DNA of 64,000 nt from an uncultured Rikenella sp. (GTDB taxonomy: Bacteria; Bacteroidota; Bacteroidia; Bacteroidales; Rikenellaceae), in the NCBI GenBank assembly GCA_947627885.1, contig CANQXP010000003.1:1-64000 (forward strand). Reading direction: 5' to 3'. A model generated the notes under the pieces. It had not been told where the DNA came from and ran no database searches. It was given only the letters and a program-made list of their open reading frames with translations. Each line of letters starts with the position of its first letter. Position 1 is the first letter of the stretch. Of the stretch, positions 16,679 through 25,762 are shown piece by piece. Made by a program: the position numbers and the translations under genes.

Positions 16679-16722
16679 AGCCCCAGCGGGATCACAGAAG
16701 CCCCCTTTCGGGTGGCTTTTTT
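16679..16722 (+). repeat. attR direct repeat
   Basis: Matches 6673-6716 over 44 bp with one mismatch. It marks the right end of the integrated element and carries only a 10-nt remnant of the tRNA 3' part before CACAGAAG and the hairpin. Confidence 0.92.
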
Positions 16723-16849
16723 TGTGGCGTGGTTTTTTGTTTTGCATCTGTCAGAAACAGGGTTTTTCGTAGGATTCATTCAGATAATCCTCTATATTTG
16801 AAAGACTACTAACCCCCGGGCGGCAACGCCCTCCCTAATTTCTACTACT

Positions 16850-17497
16850 ATGGGAACATTCACAAAATCACTTGCCAGCCTGCTGGCCGGGTGCGGCTTA
16901 TTTGTCACTACCGCACAGGCACAGACCTCTCCCGCCTCTTTGAATGAGGCTCTCTACCGCTCCGTTTGCGAACGGGTTCAGGCACCGTTGGTCTTCTCCA
17001 CACGCGATACCGTCTTTGCTCTTTCCTTGCCACAGGATGAACCCGCAGAGGTATACGTGCAACTTACCGTAGGTAAGAACGGTAAAGTGAAAGAAAAGCT
17101 CACGAAAGTCCATGCCAACCATATTGCGGGATATGTGGCTCCGGCGTTTATCGCGGCTACGAAAGAAATGCGTATCGACCGCTCTTTGCTGACGGGAATG
17201 ACGGGCAAAGATACCTCGCTGTTGCTGACTTTTCCGATGGAATATCAGTGTGTACTGGATACGATCAATAAAGCACGTCCGGAAGAGGATTTAAACGAGG
17301 TGATGGGAATGCCATTCAATCGTGTTAATTCCTATTTAGGAGGAAATATACCATCACCGATGAATGTAAAACAACGGGAAAGAGAACTTGCTAATGCCAT
17401 CGCAAGTTATCCAAGTTACATGAATACGAAGTATTTAGAAGCTGAACCCACTCGCGTGTGGTACTATTTGGCTTTTATTCAAGGCCAACCGGAATAA
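16850..17497 (+). CDS. Secreted protein, unknown function
   Basis: 215 residues with a clear Sec signal peptide (LASLLAGCGLFVTTAQAQ, cleavage after AQA). Residues ~55-120 (AEVYVQLTVGKNGKVKEKLT) resemble the small TonB-C-like domain found in many Bacteroidota secreted proteins. Otherwise unrecognised. It is the first host gene right of the integrated element and is followed 49 bp later by a lipoprotein gene on the same strand. Confidence 0.7.
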   Translation: MGTFTKSLASLLAGCGLFVTTAQAQTSPASLNEALYRSVCERVQAPLVFSTRDTVFALSLPQDEPAEVYVQLTVGKNGKVKEKLTKVHANHIAGYVAPAFIAATKEMRIDRSLLTGMTGKDTSLLLTFPMEYQCVLDTINKARPEEDLNEVMGMPFNRVNSYLGGNIPSPMNVKQRERELANAIASYPSYMNTKYLEAEPTRVWYYLAFIQGQPE

Positions 17498-17546
17498 GGG
17501 AACACCATAAATATCCCTCTATTTATTAACCTAAATTCCAAACCCA

Positions 17547-18071
17547 ATGAAAAGAAGTTTAATTCAAGCCGGTACCCGCGCCTTATGCGCGGGTCTGGTT
17601 GCACTGTCCGCCGTCGGATGGTCGTGTACCAAACAGAATGAACCTGCATTAAAAGACGACCGTCAGACTGAAGGAGCCGTCGCACAGGCACGCTCTTTCT
17701 ATGAAAGCACCGCCGCACCTTTGACCAAGACCGTTGAAGGCCAAAGCATTGCTATTAAACCTTTGCCCGGCGAAATGACACCGCTTTGGGATCAGGCTGC
17801 CGCCACCGTCTTGTCGGATGGTACCGCCTCCTGGGTGGATGTTCCTGTTGAAGCTACCATTACCTATACCGCCGTTCGGGGCGGGTTCCATCATCATGGA
17901 GATGGAGATGCGTGCGACTATGACAACATTTCCGTTCAGACCGTTCAAAAACTCTCGGTTTACACCGCTCCTGACGGCACGAAACAATCCTTAGTCGCTA
18001 CCATTGTTCCGGAAGCTGATTGCAAGGCAGAGTTCAACAGGTTCTCGTCGGACAGAGGTTATTCGGCTTAA
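17547..18071 (+). CDS. Lipoprotein, possibly C-terminally truncated
   Basis: 174 residues. The N-terminal signal ends in the lipobox SAVGWSC, so Cys is lipidated. ARSFYESTAAPLTKT is a typical Bacteroidota lipoprotein lead-in seen in larger cell-surface proteins. The body ends abruptly (FNRFSSDRGYSA), which suggests loss of a longer C-terminal part. No catalytic motif is visible; GGFHHHGDGDACDYD could bind metal but this is speculative. Confidence 0.65.
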   Translation: MKRSLIQAGTRALCAGLVALSAVGWSCTKQNEPALKDDRQTEGAVAQARSFYESTAAPLTKTVEGQSIAIKPLPGEMTPLWDQAAATVLSDGTASWVDVPVEATITYTAVRGGFHHHGDGDACDYDNISVQTVQKLSVYTAPDGTKQSLVATIVPEADCKAEFNRFSSDRGYSA

Positions 18072-18167
18072 AAGTGGGCCAGGGGATTTGGAATAGTTGT
18101 TGATATGAAAACATTTCGATGAAGAAAGCCGTGACAGGGATGCCGGCTGCCATAAACTTTTTGCGAG

Positions 18168-18842
18168 ATGTTAAAAGAAGGTTTCGTTTTCATGTTCATA
18201 TCCTCGTTCATGGCCCTGTTTCCGGTTGCGAATCCGGTGGGTTCGGGATTTATCGTCAATGGGTTTTTGTCGGGACTGGATGAGCAGGAGCGGAAAACGG
18301 TCGTCCGGAAAATCCTTGTCAATTACCTGTTGGTGGGGTTGGGCAGCCTGGCGATAGGGCATTTCGTCCTGTCCCTTTTCGGGCTTTCCGTACCGGTTAT
18401 CGAGCTGGGAGGCGGACTGCTGATCTGTAAGACTGCGTTGCAGTGGCTCAGCGATTCGGATGCCTCGTTCGGCAGCAAACCGAAAAAGGTCGTGGATCCG
18501 ATCCATGTGTCGACCCTGAATTCGCAGGTGTTTTACCCCCTTACATTCCCGATCAGTATCGGTCCCGGCAGCATTTCGGTTATTTTCACCCTGATGGCCT
18601 CGGCCAGCGCCAAAGGGGACTGGATCAGGAGCGCCATCAATTATGCGATCATAGCGTTCGTTATCGTGCTGATGTGTCTGATATTGTATTTTTTCCTGTC
18701 GCAGGGACCTAAGATCGTTAATAGACTGGGCAATACCGGCAGTATGATTATCAATAAGATGATCGCATTCTTCACCTTTTGCGTAGGCATTCAGATCGTG
18801 GTGGAGGGGCTTATCAAGGTATTCCACCTGGCCGTTTTGTGA
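18168..18842 (+). CDS. MarC-family integral membrane protein
   Basis: 224 residues, about six membrane segments. The conserved start is FMALFPVANPVGSGFIVNGFLSGLDEQERKTVVRKI, the family's 'ffalinPvgaipiFl' region. YPLTFPISIGPGSISVIFTL is the second half-repeat. MarC proteins are inner-membrane proteins whose substrate is unknown; the old link to multiple antibiotic resistance is not supported. Convergent with the YihY gene. Confidence 0.92.
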   Translation: MLKEGFVFMFISSFMALFPVANPVGSGFIVNGFLSGLDEQERKTVVRKILVNYLLVGLGSLAIGHFVLSLFGLSVPVIELGGGLLICKTALQWLSDSDASFGSKPKKVVDPIHVSTLNSQVFYPLTFPISIGPGSISVIFTLMASASAKGDWIRSAINYAIIAFVIVLMCLILYFFLSQGPKIVNRLGNTGSMIINKMIAFFTFCVGIQIVVEGLIKVFHLAVL

Positions 18843-18910
18843 GATAAGGTCGATATTTCGGCCGACCGGCCGAAGAAGGGGTGGCCCTTTACTGTTAGGA
18901 TCCGGCAGAA

Positions 18911-18948
18911 GCGCCGTTCGCCATCCGTTTCCGGATGGCGAACGGCGC
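18911..18948. terminator. Bidirectional terminator between MarC and YihY genes
   Basis: GCGCCGTTCGCCATCCG, loop TTTC and the exact reverse complement form a 17-bp perfect stem between two convergent stops. Confidence 0.85.
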
Positions 18949-18955
18949 TTGCTGT

Positions 18956-20287
18956 TTAGAGGTCTTTGATCAGCGCCGGGTTGTCGTGCCGGTATGCCCG
19001 CTCGCGGATGTTTAGGATGGTTTGCCACTCGCGGCAGAAGTCGTTCTTGATGTCGATCCGGAAGTCTTCGGAGCCGTAGGTGTCCACTTTTTCAAAGAGA
19101 TAGCTCACGCTGATCCTTCCGATGTCGAGGGCGGGAATGTAAGCGGGCACCACCTTGTCGTCCTCGGCGGGGGTTTCGGCGATCAGGCCGATCTTGAGCA
19201 GCAGGTCGAGCGTGTCCGAGGTCAATTGCGTGGGGATGCGGTACTGTTCGGAAATGTTGTCTGCCGTGTAAGGAGAATCGCCGGTTTCGAATCGCTTGAC
19301 GATAATGTACATGACGGTCAGCAGGGCGAAGTCGCGGTAGCGGCGGCTGATGTTTTTGGCCTCCTGTTCGAAATCGAACTTGTTGACGTTCTGGTGGGCG
19401 AAGGCCAGCTCGGCGCCGAACAGGCAGATGAACCACGACAGTTGCAGCCAGAGCAGCAGCAACGGCAGGGCGGCGAAGCTACCGTAGATAGCGTTGTATT
19501 TCGAGATCCAGATCTGCCCGCTGATGTAGAGGATTTGGAATATCTGGAAGGCGATGCCCGCGAAGAGTCCGGCCAACAGCGCGCTGCCGAATTTGACTTT
19601 GGTGTTGGGCACGTACATGTATAAGAAGATGAACAGCAGGATCGTGATCAGGTACGGAATAGCTTTGGCCACCGGGGCGATGGCCCAGCCGATAATGTGC
19701 TGCTGTCCGGCGGCGGTGTTGAGCAGGAGCGAAAACCCGGCGCTGCAGATCAAAAACACGGGGGTGATGATGAGCAGGGCCAGGTAGTCGGTGAATTGCC
19801 GCACGTAGGGGCGCCCCCGCTTGATCTGCCAGATGTCGTTGAAATTGCTTTCGATCTTGCTGAGCAGGCTGAATACGGTGTAGAGCAGCAGGATGATCCC
19901 TACGCCCAGGAATATACCCCCTTTGGCATACTCGATAGACTGGTCGATGAAGACCATGGCTTTGCGAAGTAACTCCTCCTGTCCTGAAAAGTAACGGAAC
20001 AGTTCACTCTGGACGATGTTCTGGAACCCGAAGCCGCGCGCAATGGCGAACAGGACGGCCAGTATGGGCACGATGGAGAGCAGGGTGCTGTAAGTGAGCG
20101 CCCCGGCCCGGATGTTGAGCTGGGCCCCGCTGATATTGCGGATGGCGAGGATAAAGCTTTTCAGCAGGTTGTAGAGTCCGACCCGTTTGACCGAGCCGTC
20201 GATGCTGCTGATCCGCCAGATGTCGTGGGTGAAAAAGCGGATCGTGTCGATAACGAATTGCTTTATCTTGTAGAATAGTTTTTTCAT
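18956..20287 (-). CDS. YihY/BrkB-family inner-membrane protein
   Basis: 443 residues with six predicted membrane segments between ~40 and ~320. Family signatures are visible: AGALTYSTLLSIVPILAVLFAIARGFG, FNDIWQIKRGRPYVRQFTDYL and AIYGSFAALPLLLLWLQLSWFICLFGAEL. The C-terminal ~120 residues form a soluble winged-helix-like tail (DSPYTADNISEQYRIPTQLT), which is common in Bacteroidota members. Once mis-called ribonuclease BN; the true role is unknown. Confidence 0.93.
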   Translation of the reverse strand: MKKLFYKIKQFVIDTIRFFTHDIWRISSIDGSVKRVGLYNLLKSFILAIRNISGAQLNIRAGALTYSTLLSIVPILAVLFAIARGFGFQNIVQSELFRYFSGQEELLRKAMVFIDQSIEYAKGGIFLGVGIILLLYTVFSLLSKIESNFNDIWQIKRGRPYVRQFTDYLALLIITPVFLICSAGFSLLLNTAAGQQHIIGWAIAPVAKAIPYLITILLFIFLYMYVPNTKVKFGSALLAGLFAGIAFQIFQILYISGQIWISKYNAIYGSFAALPLLLLWLQLSWFICLFGAELAFAHQNVNKFDFEQEAKNISRRYRDFALLTVMYIIVKRFETGDSPYTADNISEQYRIPTQLTSDTLDLLLKIGLIAETPAEDDKVVPAYIPALDIGRISVSYLFEKVDTYGSEDFRIDIKNDFCREWQTILNIRERAYRHDNPALIKDL

Positions 20288-20455
20288 AGACGCGCGTTGT
20301 TCCCGATAAAGTTATCAAAAATCGGGCAACGCGGCCTGTACGGATCAATAAATTAATGGAGATGCGCAGAGATAATTATTGATAAAAGTGCCGGAAGGTA
20401 ATACTTTTAAATTATAAATGTTTATTTTCGAGTGGCGGTGTTAATTCGAATAGCG

Positions 20456-20973
20456 ATGAAAAAAATCTTTGCTTTAGTATTAGTCATTCTGGCTGTTGGT
20501 TTGGGTATGTCGGCCATCGGTCAGGATTTCGACGCCAAGCTCAAACGGTTCGTAACGATCTCCCACGGGAAATACGCCCCGGAAATTTCGTGCGACGAGG
20601 CGGTCAAATTGGGATTTACGGTCAATGACTATAACCGATTCGTGGAATATGTCGGGCAGCTCAATATGAAGACCGCCCCGGCTCTGACACGACCGGAAAA
20701 TCTTTTTCTGTGCTCGTTCATAGAATACGACGGGGATAAAGTCGTTTTGACCATTCCGTTGGAAAAGGCGCTTCGGGCGGGTGCGACGGTGCAAGGGTAC
20801 TTTCAAACGCTGGAGAACCTGGGTGCCATAAACGAAATTCTGCCGGCGAACGAGAAAAAAGAGAATTGGGATTTATACGGGAAACGCAACAAAAGATGTT
20901 GGAGTATGCCAGACAGAACCCGGACAGCAGTGCGGTGAAGAAATTCTTTACTGCACCGCCGATGCCGCAGTGA
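20456..20973 (+). pseudogene. Secreted hypothetical protein with a one-base frameshift
   Basis: Starts at ATG 20456 with a signal peptide (IFALVLVILAVGLGMSAIGQ). The computed frame ends in an unnatural tail (GKRNKRCWSMPDRTRTAVR). Moving by one base at the A6 run at 20855-20860 restores a sensible ending, RETQQKMLEYARQNPDSSAV...TAPPMPQ, stop 20973. One A appears to be missing. Either a true lesion, transcriptional slippage, or a sequence error in a homopolymer. No family recognised. A perfect hairpin follows. Confidence 0.7.
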
Positions 20974-21000
20974 TGTCCATTGATATGAACGGATCATATA

Positions 21001-21040
21001 TGAAGAAGGCTGACTTTCCGCAGGAAGTCAGCCTTCTTCA
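21001..21040. terminator. Bidirectional terminator
   Basis: TGAAGAAGGCTGACTT, a loop and its exact complement AAGTCAGCCTTCTTCA, followed by TTTTC, between convergent genes. Confidence 0.85.
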
Positions 21041-21049
21041 TTTTCTCCG

Positions 21050-22893
21050 CTATAAGTCGAGCTTGAGTTTTTCATTGCCTTGTGTGTCGTAGACCGTGAG
21101 GGTCATTGCGTCGCCTTTGCGTTGGAGCACCATCACCGTGGCCCCCTCCGGCTTGAAGCCCCCGCCGACCACCACCGGAAAACCGTTCCCGGCGGTATTG
21201 GCCGGATGGTAGGCGAAGCGGTGGGTATGCGCATTGATCGACACCGCGAACGGCGCTTTTTTCAGCAGCGGATCCCACAACTCCCGGCAGGGATTGTACC
21301 TGTCCGTTTCGCCGTAGATCGGGATATGGTGGATCAACACCCGTTTCCCGGCCTTTTTGAAGGCTTTGGACGAGAGTTCGGTCTGCAGGAAACAGACCTG
21401 GTCTTTACGCAGCCCCTCGAAATCGTTGAGGCCGTAATAGACCCAGTGGTCGTCCGGCTTATCCTCGCCGCAGTCCAGCATCACGAAACGGGTGTCGCCC
21501 CAGCTGAACGCCCCGTAGGTCTTGTCGCCGACATAGTCGAACAGCTCGCGCAGGCCGATCGAGTAGGCGTTGCGGATCTCGTGGTTGCCGCGCAGGAAGA
21601 ATACCGGGATGTCCTCGGCCCCGATGCCCGAAGTGTAGTACGAAAGGGTGGCAACCGCCTGTTTCTGCGAGGCCGGGTCGTCGATGCAGTCGCCGTTGAA
21701 CACTGCGAAATCGTAGTTCACGCCTTTCTCCCGGATAACCTTCAGCAGTGCGTCGAACGTGCCGAGGTATTGGTGCAGGTCGTTGAAGATCACCGCCGTG
21801 AAATCCTTATCGCCCGGTGCGGGGAGGGTAAACGAGTGGAACGGGCTGACCGCCGTGCCGCCGAATATCTTTTCGTAGCCGCCGTAGAACAGGATCTCGC
21901 GCGAGTGGATGCGGTAATAGTATTTCTGTCCCGGCGTCAGGCCGTTGAGGCGGATCTTGTTCAGTTCGTTGCCCGCCATCGCCTGCCCGTCCACCAGCGT
22001 GCGGGCCATGGTCAGGTCGGCGGTATCGGTGCCGTATTCCACCCAGCTGTAGGCCGGGGTGTTGGTCAGCCACGTGACCGTAATGGCGTTCCCCGTCGGG
22101 TTTTGCAGGTAGGGATCGGTACGCAGGATATTTCCGAAGGTCACGTCGGCGAATGCCGGGCGGTGATCCGACTGGTACGGGGCGTCGATCACTCCGTTAT
22201 CACGCACCTGATAATAGCGGTCGCCGCCGATATAGCCCCAGATATAGTCGATCGTCTCCCGCGGCTTGTGGGCCGGAAAACTTTGCAGTTTGGTATTGTT
22301 CAGCGGTACGAAACTCTACGCAGCGCCTTGAACTGTTCCGAATCCGGCGTGAAGTTGAGGTCGCCCGCCAGGAAGACGGCTTTTTCCGGATAGAGTGCCG
22401 CAATACTGTCGACCATCCGGATGGAGGTCATCTGGTCGGCACCGGTCAAGGAGAAATGGGTGGCCATGAACACATACTCCGGGAATTCGGCGACGATCAG
22501 CGCACGTGCCTCCTCGCGGCCCGGCAGGGCGATGCGTTTCACCTGCTGCGGTTCATCTTTATAGAGCAGGCCGATGCCGTAAGCCCCGCCGTCGTAGTCG
22601 ATGGCTTTGGCGAAAGTGCCGTGCATACCGGTACGCTCGGCGAACTCCTGCAAAGCATAAGTCTTACCGTTTCGCCCCGTGATGCTGTCCAGCTCCTGCA
22701 AGGCGCAGATGTCGGGCTGATGCTCGCGGATCACGGCCGACGCCCGGTCGTAATCCCGCTTGTCGTCCATGCCCATTCCCCCGCGCACGTTGTAAGTCAT
22801 GATGCGCAGTTTCTGCGGCGTATTCCTGGCCGGGGATTTGAGCGGCGCTCCGGCCAGGACGAGGGCCGCCGCTGCGATCAGGGTAAATCTCAT
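21050..22893 (-). pseudogene. Endonuclease/exonuclease/phosphatase domain fused to purple-acid-phosphatase-like metallophosphoesterase, one frameshift
   Basis: The track gives two ORFs (22300-22893 and 21050-22207), but they are one gene. The first has a signal peptide, RIMTYNVRGGMG, CALQELDS and LAGDLNFTPDS of the EEP family, then stops at KALRRVSYR. Reading with one base moved near 22310 gives FVPLNNTKLQSFPAHKPRETIDYIWGY, then YQSDHRPAFADV, the missing EEP C-terminal His motif. This runs straight into a fibronectin-III-like domain and a metallophosphoesterase (FNGDCIDD, RGNHEIR, INAHTHRF). A single base seems to be lost in a TTT(T) run. Repaired, the gene would encode a two-enzyme secreted phosphodiesterase/phosphatase. 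Confidence 0.85.
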
Positions 22894-22978
22894 AAAAGGT
22901 AGGTGTTAGTTTGGACTTTCAATTGATGCTTCCAAAGATAGCGATTTCATCTTGCAATGCAGAATGCAACTTTTTTAA

Positions 22979-22993
22979 ATAGAATTATTCTAA
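22979..22993 (+). promoter_or_regulatory. PerR/Fur-like 7-1-7 operator upstream of catalase
   Basis: ATAGAAT-T-ATTCTAA, arms matching at 6 of 7 positions, has the 7-1-7 form of Fur-family (PerR) boxes. A second, weaker palindrome (AGAATAATTTCT) follows directly. It lies just before the promoter of a catalase, as expected for peroxide-responsive repression. Regulator identity is inferred. Confidence 0.55.
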
Positions 22994-23008
22994 TTTGAGA
23001 ATAATTTC

Positions 23009-23016
23009 TATCTTTA
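23009..23016 (+). promoter_or_regulatory. -7 box of catalase gene
   Basis: TATCTTTA, one mismatch to TAnnTTTG. The expected transcript start coincides with the ATG at 23021, which argues that translation begins at the next ATG, 23048. Confidence 0.45.
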
Positions 23017-23047
23017 CGGCATGAAAACCACTAAACCCGTTATCATC

Positions 23048-24559
23048 ATGAAAGAAGAAAAGAGATCCCGGCTGACCACGCAGGGCGGAAAGCCCGTGGC
23101 TGACAACCAGAACATAGAAACGGCAGGCGAACGCGGCCCGGCGCTGTTGCAGAACGTTTGGTTCCTCGAAAAACTGGCCCATTTCAACCGCGAGCGCATC
23201 CCGGAGCGTGTGGTGCATGCCAAAGGGTCGGGAGCTTTCGGCACCTTTACCGTGACCAACGACATTACGAAATACACTAAGGCTTCGATTTTTTCGGAGG
23301 TGGGCAAGCAGACGCCGATGCTGGCTCGTTTCTCGACGGTGGCCGGCGAGCGGGGCGCTGCCGACACGGAACGCGACGTGCGCGGCTTCGCCCTGAAGTT
23401 CTATACCGACGAGGGGAACTGGGATTTGGTGGGGAACAATACCCCGGTATTCTTTATCCGCGACCCGCTGAAATTCCCGGATTTCATCCATACACAGAAG
23501 CGCGACCCGAAAACCAACCTGCGGAGCAATACCGCGATGTGGGATTTCTGGTCGCTGAGTCCGGAGTCGCTCCACCAGGTGATGATCCTGATGAGCGACC
23601 GAGGCATCCCGAAGAGCCTGCGCCACATGCACGGCTTCGGGAGCCATACTTACAGCTTCATCAATGCGGCCGGCGAGCGGTTTTGGGTGAAGTTCCATTT
23701 CAAGACCCGACAGGGGATCGAGAACCTGACCAACGCCGAGGCGGCGCAGGTCGTGGCGTACGACCGCGAAGCTTCGCAGCGCGACCTGTTCGAGTCGATC
23801 GAAAAGGGCGATTTCCCGAAATGGACTATGTACGTGCAGGTCATGCCGGAGGCCGAAGCGCTGACGTATAAGGTCAATCCGTTCGACCTGACGAAGGTGT
23901 GGAGCCACAAGGATTACCCGCTGATCGAAGTGGGCGTTATGGAGCTGAACCGCAATCCGGAGTACTATTTCGCCGAGATGGAGCAGGCGGCTTTCAATCC
24001 GGCCAACAATGTGCCGGGGATCGGTTTTTCGCCGGACAAAATGTTGCAGGGACGCCTGTTCGCTTACGGCGATGCGCACCGCCACCGTCTGGGCGTCAAT
24101 TTCGAGAGCCTGCCGGTGAATCGGCCGCATGTGCCGGTGCATAATTACCACCGCGACGGCTTTATGCGGCTGGACGAGAACGGAGGTCCGGCGGTCAACT
24201 ACGAGCCGAACAGCTTCGACGGCCCGGTGGACGACCGTAAACTGAGCGAGCCGCCGTTGGCCGTGCACGGCGATGCGTTTAATTACAACAACCGGATGGA
24301 CACCGATTATTACAGCCAGCCGGGTGCGTTGTTCCGCCTGATGCCGGAGGACGAGCAGCTGCGCACGATCTCGAACGTGGCCGAGGCGATGGACGGGGTG
24401 CCGGACTTCATCCGCCTGCGTGCTGCGGCGCGGTTTTACCTGGCCGACGAGCGCTGCGGAACGGGGATTGCCGAAAAGCTAAGCCTGTCGGCGGATGACC
24501 TGAAACAGGAGGCGGCGCGCCTGCTGGAGGACGACAAGAGACGGGCGGCTGAGAAATAG
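23048..24559 (+). CDS. katA: Haem catalase (monofunctional, clade 3 type)
   Basis: 503 residues from ATG 23048 ([20 protein letters not shown]); the ATG at 23021 would add nine residues but overlaps the predicted transcript start. Visible family marks: [18 protein letters not shown] with the distal His, [26 protein letters not shown] with the Asn-bearing [12 protein letters not shown] downstream, and the proximal haem ligand region [14 protein letters not shown] (Tyr). It converts hydrogen peroxide to water and oxygen in the cytoplasm. Likely under PerR control through the upstream box. Confidence 0.97.
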   Translation: MKEEKRSRLTTQGGKPVADNQNIETAGERGPALLQNVWFLEKLAHFNRERIPERVVHAKGSGAFGTFTVTNDITKYTKASIFSEVGKQTPMLARFSTVAGERGAADTERDVRGFALKFYTDEGNWDLVGNNTPVFFIRDPLKFPDFIHTQKRDPKTNLRSNTAMWDFWSLSPESLHQVMILMSDRGIPKSLRHMHGFGSHTYSFINAAGERFWVKFHFKTRQGIENLTNAEAAQVVAYDREASQRDLFESIEKGDFPKWTMYVQVMPEAEALTYKVNPFDLTKVWSHKDYPLIEVGVMELNRNPEYYFAEMEQAAFNPANNVPGIGFSPDKMLQGRLFAYGDAHRHRLGVNFESLPVNRPHVPVHNYHRDGFMRLDENGGPAVNYEPNSFDGPVDDRKLSEPPLAVHGDAFNYNNRMDTDYYSQPGALFRLMPEDEQLRTISNVAEAMDGVPDFIRLRAAARFYLADERCGTGIAEKLSLSADDLKQEAARLLEDDKRRAAEK

Positions 24560-24576
24560 CCGCCTATCCCGAACCG

Positions 24577-24619
24577 ATGCCGCGGAAATCTTCCTGAAAA
24601 GGGAGTCTTTCCGCGGCAT
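24577..24619 (+). terminator. Catalase terminator
   Basis: ATGCCGCGGAAA and TTTCCGCGGCAT pair around a 19-nt loop, followed by TTTATT. A smaller GGCGGCT/AGCCGCC hairpin overlaps the stop codon at 24545-24563. Confidence 0.7.
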
Positions 24620-24649
24620 TTTATTAACTTTACAAACACTAACAGAAAC

Positions 24650-24991
24650 ATGATGGAGTTTTTACAGGACTACCGGCTGCTGGGGCTGGTGATCGGCATA
24701 TGCACTTTCCTGATCATCGGCGTGTTCCACCCGGTGGTGGTCAAAGCGGAATACTACTGGGGAACGCGGTGCTGGTGGATTTTCCTTGTGCTGGGCATCT
24801 TCGGGGTGGCCGGTTCGCTGCTGACCGGCAATGTGTTGCTGTCGGCTTTGCTGGGAGTGTTCGCCTTCTCGTCGTTCTGGACGATCAAGGAGGTTTTCGA
24901 GCAGGAGGAACGGGTGCTGAAAGGCTGGTTCCCGATGAACCCGAAGCGGGCGGCCTATTACGAAACTGTCAGACAACGAAACCGGAAATAG
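24650..24991 (+). CDS. DUF4491 small membrane protein
   Basis: 113 residues with three membrane segments (LLGLVIGICTFLIIGVFHPVVVKAEYYWG, WWIFLVLGIFGVAGSLL, LLSALLGVFAFSSFWTIKE) and the conserved tail EQEERVLKGWFPMNPKR. This matches the Bacteroidota DUF4491 family; function unknown. Two ATGs in tandem (24650, 24653) are both possible. It precedes the DUF2461 gene by 3 bp, so the two form an operon. Confidence 0.85.
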   Translation: MMEFLQDYRLLGLVIGICTFLIIGVFHPVVVKAEYYWGTRCWWIFLVLGIFGVAGSLLTGNVLLSALLGVFAFSSFWTIKEVFEQEERVLKGWFPMNPKRAAYYETVRQRNRK

Positions 24992-24994
24992 GAT

Positions 24995-25672
24995 ATGATC
25001 GAAAAATCGACGCTGGAGTTCCTGGACGACCTGCGGCGCAACAACTACAAGGAGTGGTTCCACGAAAACCGGGCGCGTTACGACGCGGCGCGGGAAAATG
25101 TGTTGGAAAACGCGGCGAGGCTGGTCGAGGGGATCAACCTGTTCGACCCGTCGCTGGGTTATCCCGACGTGACCAAGCTGATCTACCGGATCAACCGCAA
25201 CCTGCGCTTCTCGGCCGACAAGACGCCTTACAAAACCCATTTCGGGGTGGTGATGAACTCGGACGGCGACCGCCACAGCCCCTTGTCGTGCTATTATATG
25301 CACATCGAGCCGGGCGGATTGTCGGTGGTCTCCTGCGGCCTTTACATGCCGGAGGCGATGTCGGGCAAGCTGAACGAGATCCGGCAGGCGATCGACACGG
25401 ACTGGGAGGAGTTCAGCGCCATTGTGAACGATCCGGAATTCAAAAAGCATATCGGCGACCTGAGCCGCGAGGATAAAGTGCTCAAACGGGTGCCGAGGGG
25501 GTTCAGCGCGGATTCGCCGGCGGCGGAGTACCTCAAGCTGAACCACTTCTATGCCTGGGTGCATATGCCGGACGACTTGGTGACGAGTCCAGACTATATT
25601 CCGGAGGCGTTGCGGCTTTTCAAGTTGATGAAACCGCTGCATGATTTCCTCAACCGGATCGTGAGGCCGTAG
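24995..25672 (+). CDS. DUF2461 family protein
   Basis: 225 residues. FLDDLRRNNYKEWFHENRARYDAAR is the family's characteristic start, followed by RINRNLRFSADKTPYKTHFG and YMHIEPGGLSVVSCGLYMPE. The family is widespread and cytoplasmic; its activity is not established. Cotranscribed with the DUF4491 gene. Confidence 0.92.
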   Translation: MIEKSTLEFLDDLRRNNYKEWFHENRARYDAARENVLENAARLVEGINLFDPSLGYPDVTKLIYRINRNLRFSADKTPYKTHFGVVMNSDGDRHSPLSCYYMHIEPGGLSVVSCGLYMPEAMSGKLNEIRQAIDTDWEEFSAIVNDPEFKKHIGDLSREDKVLKRVPRGFSADSPAAEYLKLNHFYAWVHMPDDLVTSPDYIPEALRLFKLMKPLHDFLNRIVRP

Positions 25673-25762
25673 GGCTGTTTCACTTGAGCCGGTGTTCCGG
25701 TTGGCTGCACTGAAGAGCGGGCGGGGTGGGTCTGCTTTGCGTCTCCCCCTTCCGTATCCCCG

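Larger units (their letters stand above)
6673..16722 (+). mobile_element. tRNA-Lys-integrated element carrying a Dnd DNA-phosphorothioation cluster
   Basis: It is bounded by a 44-bp direct repeat (one mismatch) of the tRNA-Lys 3' end and terminator, with an offset of 10,006 bp. A tyrosine integrase is the first gene inside, in the classic position next to the tRNA. Contents: integrase, dndC, dndD, dndE-HerA fusion, a two-gene HTH operon, a structured RNA, an XRE regulator and two excisionase-like HTH genes. No relaxase, coupling protein or phage structural gene is seen, so it is either mobilised in trans or is an integrase-driven defence island. Dnd genes are AT-rich compared with both flanks. 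Confidence 0.88.

Noticed and set aside
20851-20861. Programmed -1 frameshift at the A6 run
   Set aside because: The zero-frame heptamer is G AAA AAA, a poor slip site, and no downstream stem or pseudoknot is evident; a lost base is simpler.
22985-24268. 427-residue minus-strand ORF over the catalase
   Set aside because: His/Arg/Val-rich shadow of a GC-rich gene; catalase motifs on the plus strand are complete.
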